Assembly: GCF_008725655.1 (NCBI RefSeq)
Contig: NZ_VYXP01000002.1
Location: forward strand, 248,001-312,000
Source: Marinihelvus fidelis
GTDB taxonomy: Bacteria > Pseudomonadota > Gammaproteobacteria > Xanthomonadales > SZUA-36
Direction of reading: 5' to 3'
Length of the DNA stretch: 64,000 bases
The position numbers and the translations under genes are program-made. This document shows positions 49,471-62,787 of this stretch, one piece after another. A model generated the notes under the pieces. That model made no database searches and had not been told where the DNA came from. It saw nothing but the letters and a program-made list of their open reading frames with translations. Each line of letters starts with the position of its first letter. The stretch's first letter is position 1.

Positions 49471-50328
49471 ATGCCCCCCAGTCGCCTCGTGGCAATCTCC
49501 ATACTGGCCATGCTCGCCTTCGCCGGCAACTCCCTGCTCTGCCGCGTGGCGCTGGCAGGCGGAGCCATCGATGCGGCGACCTTCACGCTGGTCAGGCTGG
49601 CTTCGGGGGCGGCATTCCTGGCCGTGCTCGTATTTCCAGGGCGGATACGGGCGGGGCTGGGCGGCGACTGGATATCAGCCGCCACTTTGTTCATCTATGC
49701 AGCGGGATTCTCGTTTGCCTATCTCGAACTGGCGGCCGCCATGGGGGCGCTGATCCTTTTCGGGGCTGTGCAGTTAACGATGATCGGTTACGGGCTATGG
49801 GTCGGTGAACGGGCCAATGGATACCAGGTAATTGGCGTCCTGCTCGCGGCCGGTGGCCTGGTATGGCTGTTGCTGCCGGGAGCACAGGCGCCTTCATTGC
49901 CGGGCGCAATGTTAATGCTGGCCGCCGGTCTCGCCTGGGGCATCTACTCACTGCGCGGACGCGGTGCTCGCAACCCCACCCGGGACACCGCCGGAAACTT
50001 CATCCGCGCCACGCTGATCGCGGCCCCTTTGGGCCTGGTCATGATCCGTGATTTCGACGTCGATGCAACCGGCATCGGCTACGCCATCGCATCAGGCGCC
50101 CTGGCCTCCGGGCTGGGTTACGCCATCTGGTACATGGCCCTGCCCCACCTGAGAGCCATGTCAGCGGCCATCATGCAACTGTCGGTACCGGTACTGACCG
50201 CTGCCGGTGGCGTACTCCTGCTCGGCGAAGCCGTTTCGACCCGCCTGGTCCTGGCCTCAGTGGCGATACTGGGCGGAGTGGCGCTGTTCCTGGTCAGCAA
50301 GCGCAAAGCAGCACCGAAGGTACCGTGA
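49471..50328 (+). CDS. EamA/DMT-family transporter
   Basis: A 285-aa inner-membrane protein with ten hydrophobic helices in two EamA repeats. The first repeat includes AFAGNSLLCRVALAGGAID and LVRLASGAAFLAVLVF; the second begins near AAGLAWGIYSLRGRGAR and ends in LGGVALFLVSKRK. Substrate unknown (amino-acid or metabolite export in the family). It ends 4 bp before the convergent nadK stop. Confidence 0.9.
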   Translation: MPPSRLVAISILAMLAFAGNSLLCRVALAGGAIDAATFTLVRLASGAAFLAVLVFPGRIRAGLGGDWISAATLFIYAAGFSFAYLELAAAMGALILFGAVQLTMIGYGLWVGERANGYQVIGVLLAAGGLVWLLLPGAQAPSLPGAMLMLAAGLAWGIYSLRGRGARNPTRDTAGNFIRATLIAAPLGLVMIRDFDVDATGIGYAIASGALASGLGYAIWYMALPHLRAMSAAIMQLSVPVLTAAGGVLLLGEAVSTRLVLASVAILGGVALFLVSKRKAAPKVP

Positions 50329-50332
50329 GCGC

Positions 50333-51097
50333 CTAGAGAAACTGCTCGTTCAGGATTCGCTCTTCCAGCGAATGGTCCGGGTCGAACAGCAGGCGCAATG
50401 AGGTATCGCGTTCTTCGTGGATATCGACCCGCGCGATATCCCTGACCTCGAAGGCGTCCGCCGTGGCGCTGACGGGCCGCTTCTCCGGGTTCAATACCTC
50501 GAAACTCACCTGCGCCGATGCCGGCAGCACGGCGCCACGCCAGCGGCGCGGCCGGAACGGGCTGATGGGCGTCAGCGCCAGCGCCTCGGTGCCCAGCGGC
50601 AGGATCGGGCCGCGTACGGAAAAGTTGTAGGCCGTACTGCCGGCCGTGGTCGACAGCAGGATACCGTCGCTGACCAGCTGCTCGACCTTGACGGCGCCAT
50701 TGACCAGCACACGCAGGTGCGCGGCCTGGTTGGACTGGCGCAGCAGCGAGACCTCGTTGATGGCCAGCGCTTCGTGGATTTCGCCTGTAGTGGTTTCCGC
50801 GCGCATCTTCAGCGGGTACAGGGACACTTCCTGGGCCGCGCAGAGCCGCTCGCTTAATCCATCCTTCTCGAACCGGTTCATCAGGAAGCCGACGTTGCCG
50901 GTCTTCATGCCGTAGACCGGCAGGTCCGTCTCGATCATCCGGTGCAGGGTGTGCAGCATGAACCCATCGCCACCCAGTGCGACGATGACATCGGCCTCGG
51001 CCAGCGGCGCCTGGCCGTAACGTTCGACCAGGGCCTCGACGGCGGGGTCATCCCGCCGCCCGGGGCTGGCGACAAAGTGGATGCTGCGCCGCCCCAT
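50333..51097 (-). CDS. nadK: NAD kinase
   Basis: Phosphorylates NAD+ to NADP+. The 254-aa protein is the short NadK form, with VIVALGGDGFMLHTLHRM (GGDG motif), TTAGSTAYNFSVRGPILP and [12 protein letters not shown]. Its start overlaps the last base of the NAD-glutamate dehydrogenase stop (TGATG), so the two are translated together, a pairing that links NAD supply to an NAD-dependent enzyme only by position. Confidence 0.95.
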   Translation of the reverse strand: MGRRSIHFVASPGRRDDPAVEALVERYGQAPLAEADVIVALGGDGFMLHTLHRMIETDLPVYGMKTGNVGFLMNRFEKDGLSERLCAAQEVSLYPLKMRAETTTGEIHEALAINEVSLLRQSNQAAHLRVLVNGAVKVEQLVSDGILLSTTAGSTAYNFSVRGPILPLGTEALALTPISPFRPRRWRGAVLPASAQVSFEVLNPEKRPVSATADAFEVRDIARVDIHEERDTSLRLLFDPDHSLEERILNEQFL

Positions 51098-54000
51098 CAA
51101 CTGTCGGCCGTGGTCAGTAGCTGGTCCAGCGAATGCACGGCAACGGAAACGGTGGCGTAATCCATGTCCGGCAGTTTACGCATATCGGCCATCATGTCCA
51201 CGACCCGGTCGACCGGGCCCGCGTGCGCGGCCTTCCAGTCCGCCAGCGGGTCATCGGCCTTGCCGTGGGTGCGAATGACGATCTCGGCCAGTTCGCGGTG
51301 GTGCTCGAAAAGCTCGTCACGCAGGTTTCCACGCGCCTGGGCCTGCCACTGGCTGGTGACCACCAGGCGTTCGACCTGGACACGCAGCCAGCGCAGCGAC
51401 AGGTCGTCACCCAGCCCCCGGTAGACATCGGCGACCACGCCGACTTCCACGCCAAGGCGTACCGAGGTTTCAACCACGTCAAGGATTGGCGGCAGGAACG
51501 GCAGCATGGCGATACGGCGGCTGAAGCGCCTGGCGAACCCTGCTTCGATAAAGCGGGCCTCGTCGGCCTCGAAACGCGCGCGCTCATCGTCGTGCAGCGA
51601 GCGCAACAACGCTTTCTGCATGGTTTCGAAGCCTGGCCGCAACCGCTCGATCACGGCCTCGATGTCATCGGCACCGCCCTTGCGATTGGCCACCCAGCGG
51701 GTGACCTGGCGCAGCTGCTGCCACATCACCAGCAGGGCATCGAGCTGTACGGTTGCCGCGACCTTGTTGTCGGCCGATTCCACCCGCAGCCAGAAGTCGC
51801 GCGCATCCAGCAACTCGCGGGCCACCGTGTACGCGCGCGCCACTTCCGGCGACGAGGCGCCGGTATCGTCGCGCATGCGCAGCACGAACGACACGCCCAT
51901 GCGATTGACCAGGCTGTTGGTCACCTGGGTGGCGACGATTTCCCGCTTCAGCCGATGGGTCAGCATCAGGTCGCCATACGGCTCGCGCAGCGGCTCGGGG
52001 AAGTAGCGCGGCAGTTCGGCCGACAGGAACGGGTCTTCCGGCACATCGGAATCCAGCAACTCCTGGTACAGGCGGATCTTGGCGTAGGAGAGCAGCACCG
52101 AGAGCTCCGGCCGCAACAGGCCCTCGCCGCGCTGGCGGCGGTCTGTCAGCTCATCGTCGTCCGGCAGGAACTCCAGGTCCCGGTCGAGCAGGCCCTGGTC
52201 CTCGAGTACGCCGATGAAGCGCTGCTTGGCGCCCAGCCGGTCGGCCGAGAGCCGTTCCATCATGGAGATGGCCTGGGTCTGCAGGTAGTTGCTACGCAGT
52301 ACCAGCTCCGATACCTCGTCGGTCATTGCCGCCAGCAGCGCGTTGCGGTCGTCCAGTGACAGCGTGCCGGCCTCGCGTGCCTGCTCCAGCAGGATCTTGA
52401 TATTGACCTCGTGGTCAGAACAATCCACACCGGCCGAGTTATCGATGAAATCGGTATTGACCCGGCCACCGGCGCGGGCATACTCGATCCGGCCCAGTTG
52501 GGTCAGGCCCAGGTTGCCGCCCTCACCCACCACGCGGCAGCGCAGCTGGTTACCATTCACGCGCAGCGGGTTGTTGGCCAGGTCACCAACGTCCGAATTG
52601 CTCTCGCGCGATGACTTCACGTAGGTGCCGATACCGCCGTTCCACAACAGGTCGACGGGCGCTTTCAGCAGCGCGGAAATCAGCTCGTCCGGTGGCAACT
52701 CGGTGTCCTCGATGCCCAGCCACTCACGCACCTGGCGGCTGACCGGCACGCTCTTTTCCTGCCGCGAAAACACCCCACCACCCGCGGAAATCAGCGCGGG
52801 GTCGTAATCCGTCCAGCCCGATCGCGGCAGCCGGAACAGGCGGCGGCGCTCCTTGTAACCGGCCGCTTCATCCGGCTCCGGATCAATAAAGATATGCAGG
52901 TGATTGAAGGCCGCACGCAGGCGGATGTGCTTCGACAGCAGCATGCCGTTGCCGAACACGTCACCGGACATGTCGCCGATGCCGACCACGGTGAACGGCT
53001 CGGACTGGATATCGGTGCCCATTTCGCGGAAATGCCGCTTAACGCCTTCCCAGGCGCCCTTCGCGGTGATGCCCATGCCTTTGTGGTCGTAGCCCACCGA
53101 GCCGCCGGAGGCGAAGGCGTCACCCAGCCAGAACCCGCGCGATTGCGCGATGCCGTTGGCAATATCGGAAAACGTCGCCGTGCCCTTGTCGGCGGCGACC
53201 ACCAGGTACGGGTCGTCCGGGTCGCGACGGACGACGTCCTTCGGCGGCACCACGGTCTCGCCGTCCAGGTTGTCGGTGATGTCCAGCAGCGCGTTGATGA
53301 ACACCTTGTAGCAGGCCGTGCCCTCGGCGATGACCGCGTCTCGACCGCCGTTCTCCGGCAGCCTTCGCGGCACGAAACCGCCCTTGGCACCCACCGGCAC
53401 GATCATGGTGTTCTTGACGTTCTGCGCCTTCATCAGGCCCAGCACCTCGGTGCGGAAATCCTCCGGGCGGTCGGACCAACGCAGGCCACCGCGGGCAATG
53501 GGGCCCATGCGCAGGTGAATGCCCTCCACGCGCGGCGAGAATACCCAGATCTCACGGTACGGCCTTGGCCGTGGCAGTTCCGGCACCTTCGACGAGTCGA
53601 ACTTGAAGCTGATGTAATCGTGATTCCCGCCGCTCCCGTTCAGCTGGAAGCAGTTGGTCCGCAACGTGGCGCGGATGATGCCGAAAAATGCCTGCAGGAT
53701 GCGGTCTTCGTCGATGCTGCGCACGGCGTTCAGCGAGCGGCGGAAGGCGCGACGCAGTGATTTTGCCGCCGCCGCACGGTCGCCCGCACCACGCTGGTCG
53801 ACAACGTCCTGCAGGTACTCGGTCAGCACCGAATCGCCTTCACCTTCGGCCGGCAGCACGCGTTCCAGGTCGCGCGCCAGATGCTTCGCCGCCAGGTCAC
53901 GGCGGTAGTCACTCTCGTCGTCACGGGCGGGGTCGAAATAGGCCTCGAACAGTTCCACCAGCAGGCGCGCCGGCACCGGGTGCCGCGCCATGGTCGCCGC

Positions 54001-56076
54001 CATGTAATCGAGCGAAAACGGCATGCCGGTCTGCAGCAGGTACTTGCAGTAGGCGCGCAGCACCTTGACCTGCCGCCAGTGCAGCCGGCAGGCCAGTACC
54101 AGGCGGTTGAAACCGTCGCTGGTGCTGACACCACGCCAGACCTGCTCGAAGGCCTCGATAAACGGCTCGCGGACGACATCCAGCGGCAGTTCACCGCGAC
54201 CCGTCCAGGTCATGTCGTAGTCCTGCACCCAGATGTCGTCGCCGTCGGCGAAGTCGAGCTGGTAGGGGCGCTCATTCAGCACCTTCAGGCCCAGGTTTTC
54301 CAGGATCGGCAGCACCTCGGACAGCGGGATGGCGCGGCCACGCTTGAACAGCTTGAAGCGCAGCAGCCCGGCGTCCTTGCGGCGCGGCCGGTACAGGCTC
54401 ATCTGCAGGTCGTTTTCGTCCTTCAGCGAGGCGATGCGCTCGACATCGTAGCTGGCGACCCAGGGCGACACGTCTTCCACATAAGCTGCCGGGAATGCCT
54501 TGCCGTAGGCCTCTGCCCAGGCCAGGCCAGTGTCCTCACCGAACTTCTGCACCAAGGCATCCGCCAGGTGGTCATGCCAGGAGCGCACGGCGTCGACCAG
54601 TTTCTGCTCCAGCATGGCCACGTCCGGCTGCGGGTCGGCGCCGGCTTTTGGCCGGATGATGACCTGCAGGCGAGCCAGCGGCGATTCGGAAATACGCACC
54701 TCGTAATCCAGCGTCTCGCCCTGGTAGGCGCGCTTCAGGATCTCCTGGATGCGCTCGCGGTTCTCGGTGTTGAAGTGATCGCGCGGGATGAACACCAGCG
54801 CCGAGAAAAACCGGCTGAAACGCTCCCGGCGCACCAGCAGGCGCACCCGCTTGCGGTCCTGCAGGTTCAGCACCGCGTGGGCGATGTCGGATATTTCCTC
54901 GACGCTGGCCTGCAGCAGGTCGTCGCGCGGCAGGGTTTCGAGGATATGCACCAGTGACTTACGCGCATGCGAGCCCGGGCGCAGGTTGGACTCCTCCAGC
55001 ACGCGCTCGACCTTCGGGCGCAGTAGCGGCGTGTCCTTCACGCGGCGGAAATAGGCATTGGAAGTGAACAGTCCGATAAAACGCCGCTCACCAACGATAC
55101 GGCCGCGTTTGTCGAACTGCAGCACGCCGATGTAATCCATGTAACCGCTGCGGTGCACGGTGCTGCGCGCGCGGGTCTTGGTGACGATCAGCGGATGGTC
55201 GCGCTCGGTCATGGCGCCGTCCGCCAGCGTCGCCAAGGGCCGGCTGCGGACCATGCGACCGCTCTCGCGCAGCAGGCCCAGGCCGGAGCCCTCCACTACG
55301 TTCAGCGTGGAATCGCCCTTACTGCGCTTGACCGTGTAGTCACGTGCGCCCAGGAAGATGAAATGGTCGTCGCGAATCCATTCCAGGAATTCGCGTGACT
55401 CGTCCAGCAGACCCTGGTTACAGGCGCCGGCCCAGTTCTCCAGGCTGGAAACCGCCTCGTCGGCCCGGCGGACCATTTCTGGCCAGTCCTCCACCGCGGC
55501 GCGGACATGCGCCAGCGCGGTGTCCAGTTTCTGGGCGATCTTTTCCAGGTCCCTGTCGTCGCCCTGGCGGTCAATCTCCATGTGGATGATCGACTCGGGC
55601 GCGCCCTTGCCATCGGCGGTGGCATGGAAGCCACGTGCACGGCCGCGCTTGTCGCGGACGATATGCACCACAGGATGTACCATCCGGTGAACGGTGACCC
55701 CGAGCTCAGCCAGCACCAGGTTCGCGGTGTCGACGATAAACGGCATGTCATCGTTCACCATTTCGACGATCGTGTGCTTGCTGGTCCAGCCGTCACGCTT
55801 CTGTTCGGGGTTGTAGACCCTGACCCGGGCCTCACCCGGCGGCCGGCTGGCAGCAAACTTCATCAGCTGGTCGATGACCGCGGCGGCGGTCGCGGCCGAC
55901 ACCTTGCGCAGCTCTTCACCCGGCACACGGCGCAGGAAGGCCTGCGCGAAGTACTCGGCCTGCGGCGCCCGGCTGGGGCTGGACCGCTCCGCCAGGATGG
56001 CCTGGACCTGCTTCAGCAATGCGGCCTTGCGCGCTTCGGCCTGCCCATCGGCGGCCATGCTCTTGAGTTCGCCCAT
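51097..56076 (-). CDS. NAD-specific glutamate dehydrogenase, large 180-kDa type
   Basis: A 1659-aa enzyme oxidising glutamate to 2-oxoglutarate with NAD+. The N-terminal half carries ACT-like regulatory segments (MVNDDMPFIVDTANLVLAEL; HFIFLGARDYTVKRSKGD). The catalytic domain lies around residues 780-1230 with RMGPIARGGLRWSDRPEDFR (catalytic Lys follows in VLGLMKAQNVKNTMIVPVGA) and FTVVGIGDMSGDVFGNGML (NAD fold). The C-terminal helical part is long. I prefer the second ATG (56076; GGAG six nt away) to a GTG at 56094. Follows the acyl-CoA dehydrogenase in the same direction. Confidence 0.96.
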   Translation of the reverse strand: MGELKSMAADGQAEARKAALLKQVQAILAERSSPSRAPQAEYFAQAFLRRVPGEELRKVSAATAAAVIDQLMKFAASRPPGEARVRVYNPEQKRDGWTSKHTIVEMVNDDMPFIVDTANLVLAELGVTVHRMVHPVVHIVRDKRGRARGFHATADGKGAPESIIHMEIDRQGDDRDLEKIAQKLDTALAHVRAAVEDWPEMVRRADEAVSSLENWAGACNQGLLDESREFLEWIRDDHFIFLGARDYTVKRSKGDSTLNVVEGSGLGLLRESGRMVRSRPLATLADGAMTERDHPLIVTKTRARSTVHRSGYMDYIGVLQFDKRGRIVGERRFIGLFTSNAYFRRVKDTPLLRPKVERVLEESNLRPGSHARKSLVHILETLPRDDLLQASVEEISDIAHAVLNLQDRKRVRLLVRRERFSRFFSALVFIPRDHFNTENRERIQEILKRAYQGETLDYEVRISESPLARLQVIIRPKAGADPQPDVAMLEQKLVDAVRSWHDHLADALVQKFGEDTGLAWAEAYGKAFPAAYVEDVSPWVASYDVERIASLKDENDLQMSLYRPRRKDAGLLRFKLFKRGRAIPLSEVLPILENLGLKVLNERPYQLDFADGDDIWVQDYDMTWTGRGELPLDVVREPFIEAFEQVWRGVSTSDGFNRLVLACRLHWRQVKVLRAYCKYLLQTGMPFSLDYMAATMARHPVPARLLVELFEAYFDPARDDESDYRRDLAAKHLARDLERVLPAEGEGDSVLTEYLQDVVDQRGAGDRAAAAKSLRRAFRRSLNAVRSIDEDRILQAFFGIIRATLRTNCFQLNGSGGNHDYISFKFDSSKVPELPRPRPYREIWVFSPRVEGIHLRMGPIARGGLRWSDRPEDFRTEVLGLMKAQNVKNTMIVPVGAKGGFVPRRLPENGGRDAVIAEGTACYKVFINALLDITDNLDGETVVPPKDVVRRDPDDPYLVVAADKGTATFSDIANGIAQSRGFWLGDAFASGGSVGYDHKGMGITAKGAWEGVKRHFREMGTDIQSEPFTVVGIGDMSGDVFGNGMLLSKHIRLRAAFNHLHIFIDPEPDEAAGYKERRRLFRLPRSGWTDYDPALISAGGGVFSRQEKSVPVSRQVREWLGIEDTELPPDELISALLKAPVDLLWNGGIGTYVKSSRESNSDVGDLANNPLRVNGNQLRCRVVGEGGNLGLTQLGRIEYARAGGRVNTDFIDNSAGVDCSDHEVNIKILLEQAREAGTLSLDDRNALLAAMTDEVSELVLRSNYLQTQAISMMERLSADRLGAKQRFIGVLEDQGLLDRDLEFLPDDDELTDRRQRGEGLLRPELSVLLSYAKIRLYQELLDSDVPEDPFLSAELPRYFPEPLREPYGDLMLTHRLKREIVATQVTNSLVNRMGVSFVLRMRDDTGASSPEVARAYTVARELLDARDFWLRVESADNKVAATVQLDALLVMWQQLRQVTRWVANRKGGADDIEAVIERLRPGFETMQKALLRSLHDDERARFEADEARFIEAGFARRFSRRIAMLPFLPPILDVVETSVRLGVEVGVVADVYRGLGDDLSLRWLRVQVERLVVTSQWQAQARGNLRDELFEHHRELAEIVIRTHGKADDPLADWKAAHAGPVDRVVDMMADMRKLPDMDYATVSVAVHSLDQLLTTADS

Positions 56077-56099
56077 CATGCTCTCCACCGGCACTGCGC

Positions 56100-57263
56100 C
56101 TAGCGCAGCCCGGTCTCCATGCGGCTGATGACCATGCGCTGGATTTCGCTGGTCCCTTCGTAAATCTCGGTAATCTTGGCGTCGCGGAAATAGCGCTCCA
56201 CCGGCAGTTCTTTGCTGTACCCCATGCCGCCATGGATCTGCACCGCCTGGTGGGCGATGAACATGGCCGTTTCCGAAGCGAACAGCTTGGCCATGCTGGC
56301 CTCGGTGGTGTAGCGACCGCCGGACGCCTTCGCGCGCGCCTTGGCGCAGGCCGCGTTAAGCACCAGCAGTCGCGAGGCCTCCAGCCGGGTCTTCATGTCG
56401 GCAATCTTCGACTGGATCATCTGGAACTCACCGATGGGGCGGCCAAAGGCCTGGCGCTCCTGCACCCAGCCCACGCAGGCCTCGTACGCCGCAGTGGCAA
56501 TACCCACCGCCTGCGCAGCGATACCGATGCGGCCGGCGTCGAGCACGCCCAGCGCAATTTTGAAGCCCTCGCCTTCCTCGCCCAGCCGGTTCTCCACCGG
56601 GCAGCGATAGTTCTCGAACTCGATCTCGCAGGTGGCCGACGCGCGAATGCCCAGTTTTGGCTCCGTCTTGCCGCGAACGAAACCCTCTGCCTCGGTATCG
56701 ACAACGAACGCGGTCACACCGCGAGCGCCGGCTTCCGGGTCCGTCAGTGCAAACGCCAGGACATAGCGCGCCACCGGTCCGGAGGTGATCCACGACTTCT
56801 TGCCGTTGAGCACGTAGTGACTGCCGTCGTCAGCGAGCACGGCGCGCGAACGCATATTGGCCGCGTCGGAGCCGGATTGTGGCTCGGTCAGCGCGTAGGC
56901 GCCAATGGCCTCGCCCGAGGCCACGGGCGTCACGAAAGCCTGCTTCTGCGCCTCGGTGCCGTATTTCAGGATGCCGTGGCAGTACAGCGTGTTGTTGACC
57001 GACATGATGGTGCCGTGCGCGGCATCGGCGGCGCTGATCTCCATCATCGCCAGCACGTAGCTGACCGGGTCCATTCCGGCACCGCCGTATTCCTCGGGCA
57101 CCTCGATTCCCATCAGGCCGAGCTCACCCATCTGGGCGATCGTTTCGGCAGGAAACTGGCCGCTGGCATCAAAATCGGCGGCAATGGGCTGGATGGCGGA
57201 CGTGGCGAAATCTCGGGCCGCAGATTGGATCATCTGCTGCTCTTCGGTAAGGGTGAAATCCAT
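56100..57263 (-). CDS. Acyl-CoA dehydrogenase
   Basis: A 387-aa FAD enzyme of fatty-acid or branched-chain acyl-CoA oxidation. Seen: MDFTLTEEQQMIQSAARDFA, YALTEPQSGSDAANMRSRAV, WITSGPVARYVLAFA, RQAFGRPIGEFQMIQSKIAD and the C-terminal YFRDAKITEIYEGTSEIQR with the catalytic Glu in IYEGT. This is the short-chain/butyryl-like layout; the exact chain length is not readable. AAGG lies 6 nt before the ATG. First gene before the NAD-GDH and nadK. Confidence 0.93.
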   Translation of the reverse strand: MDFTLTEEQQMIQSAARDFATSAIQPIAADFDASGQFPAETIAQMGELGLMGIEVPEEYGGAGMDPVSYVLAMMEISAADAAHGTIMSVNNTLYCHGILKYGTEAQKQAFVTPVASGEAIGAYALTEPQSGSDAANMRSRAVLADDGSHYVLNGKKSWITSGPVARYVLAFALTDPEAGARGVTAFVVDTEAEGFVRGKTEPKLGIRASATCEIEFENYRCPVENRLGEEGEGFKIALGVLDAGRIGIAAQAVGIATAAYEACVGWVQERQAFGRPIGEFQMIQSKIADMKTRLEASRLLVLNAACAKARAKASGGRYTTEASMAKLFASETAMFIAHQAVQIHGGMGYSKELPVERYFRDAKITEIYEGTSEIQRMVISRMETGLR

Positions 57264-57302
57264 GTAACACCTTGACTCGTGGGCATGTGAAAAGGTGAGC
57301 GG

Positions 57303-57342
57303 ATTATAGTGCTTAAGGTGCGCGACCGCATTGATAGCGGTC
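57303..57342 (-). promoter_or_regulatory. Promoter of the acyl-CoA dehydrogenase with a 19-bp palindrome over its -35
   Basis: A perfect TATAAT reads on the minus strand at 57308-57303, about 40 bp before the ATG. Where the -35 should be (about 57326-57331), an exact inverted repeat GACCGC-N7-GCGGTC spans 57324-57342. The placement suggests a repressor site. No -35 hexamer is recognisable. The regulator is unknown; the palindrome is not the PsrA type. Confidence 0.6.
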
Positions 57343-57370
57343 ACATTGGAGCCCGGCCCCACGGCGCGCA

Positions 57371-57429
57371 TTGACGCTGTGGCCCGTTACCGCTAACCTT
57401 AATCTATCTCTGAATCTTGATAGAAAGAT
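57371..57429 (+). promoter_or_regulatory. Promoter and candidate operator of the ArsR-metH operon
   Basis: TTGACG (57371) and TAACCT (57394) are 17 bp apart. Just downstream lie nested inverted repeats: TCTATC (57403-57408) with GATAGA (57419-57424), and ATCTT (57414-57418) with AAGAT (57425-57429). An AT-rich palindrome at the transcription start, directly before an ArsR gene, is a natural autorepression site. No cobalamin riboswitch is present in this 178-bp gap. Confidence 0.55.
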
Positions 57430-57441
57430 ATATTCGCCGCC

Positions 57442-58394
57442 ATGGGCACCGAACTGGATCTTGAAAAGGCCTCGCAACACTGCCGTTTGCTGGCGGACAG
57501 CACGCGCCTGCGGCTGCTGCTGCTACTCGACCGCGAGGAGCTCAGTGTCGCCGAACTGGCCGCCATTACGCAACTGGCGCAACCACGCGTGTCCACGCAC
57601 CTGGCCAAGCTCAAGGAAGCCCAACTGGTGGCGGACCGCCGTGATGGCGTGTCGGTGTACTACCGCATGGGCGCCGACCCGCGCGATCCGGCACTGGCCG
57701 CGTTGTGGGCAATCCTGCGTGAAGGCACGGATGACCCGCTGGTGCGCATGGACCGCGAGCGCATTCCGCAGGTCCTGGCCGCCCGGACCGGCAACGGCAA
57801 CTGGGCGGACGCCGTGGCCGGCGACATGGAACGACATTACTCGCCGGGCCGAACCTGGGAAGCCACCGGCCGCGCGTTGACCCGGCTGCTGTCACTGGGG
57901 GACGTGCTGGACCTGGCCTCGGGCGACGGCGCGCTGGCCGAACTGCTGGCCGGCCAGGGCGACAGCATCACCTGCCTGGACATCAGTGAGCGTGTGGTCA
58001 CCGCCGGGCGTGAGCGCCTGGCCGATGTGAGCAACGTGCGCTTCGAACACGGCGACATGCATGACCTGCCCTTCGACGACGCCAGCTTCGATACCGTGCT
58101 GCTGACCCATGCGTTGACCTATACCGACCGCGCACCACGGGTTTTCTCAGAAGTCGCCCGGGTACTGCGCGCCGGCGGCCGCCTGCTGGCCATGACCCTG
58201 CAGGCCCACGACCACGAAAAAGCCGTTGCCCCCTATGGCCACGTCAACCTGGGATTTTCCACCACGCAGCTGAAAACGCTGTGCCGCGAAGCCGGGCTTG
58301 AGCTGGACCAGTGCGACATCGCCGCCGTGGAGAAACGAACACCCCATTTTGAAGTGCTGTCCCTGCTGGCGCACAAACCCCGGAACACCGACTG

Positions 58395-58395
<1 letters not shown>
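57442..58395 (+). CDS. ArsR-family regulator fused to a SAM-dependent methyltransferase
   Basis: A 317-aa fusion. Residues 1-90 are an ArsR winged helix ([39 protein letters not shown]); no metal-binding ELCVCDL motif is seen. Residues 130-310 are a class I methyltransferase fold with [37 protein letters not shown] and [16 protein letters not shown]. Placed one base-overlap ahead of metH, it probably senses S-adenosylhomocysteine or SAM and represses the operon, as reported for SahR-type regulators; whether it still methylates anything is unknown. Confidence 0.9.
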
Positions 58396-62096
<3,701 letters not shown>

Positions 62097-62099
<3 letters not shown>

Positions 62100-62209
62100 C
62101 GCGTTACGCGTGACGCGTGACGGAAAAACATCGCAGGCTGTGAGGGTTTAGTCACGTAGGGCGGCGTAGCCGCCCGGGTCACGCGTCACGCGTTACGCGT
62201 AACCCGTTA
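62097..62209. repeat. Inverted arrays of 7-bp repeats anchored at the metH and DUF2058 stop codons
   Basis: Plus-strand arm from the metH stop: TGACGCG, TTACGCG, TGACGCG, TGACGGA (62097-62124). Minus-strand arm from the stop of the convergent gene: TAACGGG, TTACGCG, TAACGCG, TGACGCG, TGACCCG (62209-62175). The arms are almost perfect reverse complements over 25 bp. Between them lies a separate stem GGGCGGC-GTA-GCCGCCC (62159-62175). The RNA of either gene could form a long hairpin here, probably the 3' end of both transcripts. Confidence 0.85.
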
Positions 62210-62764
62210 CCAAACGAGGTCGTCGGGTACCGGGTGGTCGCCGTCCGCGTCATCGGCAGCGGCGGCGAGTTCGGGGACATGATCGGGTGATATGGCCTTC
62301 GCCTGCTCGGCGACTTCGGCCTTGACCAGGTGGTAGTTGCCACGCAGGAACACCAGTCCGAGTTCACCGGCATTGAGTGCGGCCAGTTGCTCCGACGTGA
62401 CCAATACGCTGCGGATGCGATCCTTGTAGAGGAAATTTCGCTTGAGCTCGGCCTTGGGGTCGTTCAGGCGGTTGGCTTCGACCAGCGCCTTGATCTCGCC
62501 ATTGATTCGACGGCGCTCTCGTTCGATTTCCAGCTTGCGGGCCTTTGACTCGGCGACCGCTTGCTTCTCATCACGCGCCTTCAGCTTCCAGGCCTGGTCG
62601 AGCGAGATCTCGCCGCCCTTGCCGCCAGGTTTTGCGGCGGCCGCTTTCCCACCCGCCTTACCGCGGGCATGACGAGACTTTCCGGATGGCTTACGGCGTT
62701 TCGGTTTTGGCTTGTCTTCGGCCAGGCCCAGCGCGATCAGCTGGTCTTTCAGGGAATCACTCAT
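62207..62764 (-). CDS. DUF2058 (YaiL-like) protein
   Basis: A 185-aa highly charged protein. MSDSLKDQLIALGLAEDKPK leads into a Lys/Arg/Gly-rich stretch (residues 18-52, probably RNA- or DNA-binding), a helical region (LKARDEKQAVAESKARKLEI) and the C-terminal domain with NFLYKDRIRSVLVTSEQLAAL and GNYHLVKAEVAEQAK, as in the DUF2058/YaiL family. Function unproven; nucleic-acid association is suggested by composition. Confidence 0.88.
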   Translation of the reverse strand: MSDSLKDQLIALGLAEDKPKPKRRKPSGKSRHARGKAGGKAAAAKPGGKGGEISLDQAWKLKARDEKQAVAESKARKLEIERERRRINGEIKALVEANRLNDPKAELKRNFLYKDRIRSVLVTSEQLAALNAGELGLVFLRGNYHLVKAEVAEQAKAISPDHVPELAAAADDADGDHPVPDDLVW

Positions 62765-62787
62765 CGTGCACTAACAGTCTTGCGTGT

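Noticed and set aside
57264-57441. Cobalamin riboswitch ahead of the metH operon
   Set aside because: The gap is only 178 bp, shared with a divergent promoter, and I find no B12-box-like core. Control by the ArsR fusion explains the arrangement.
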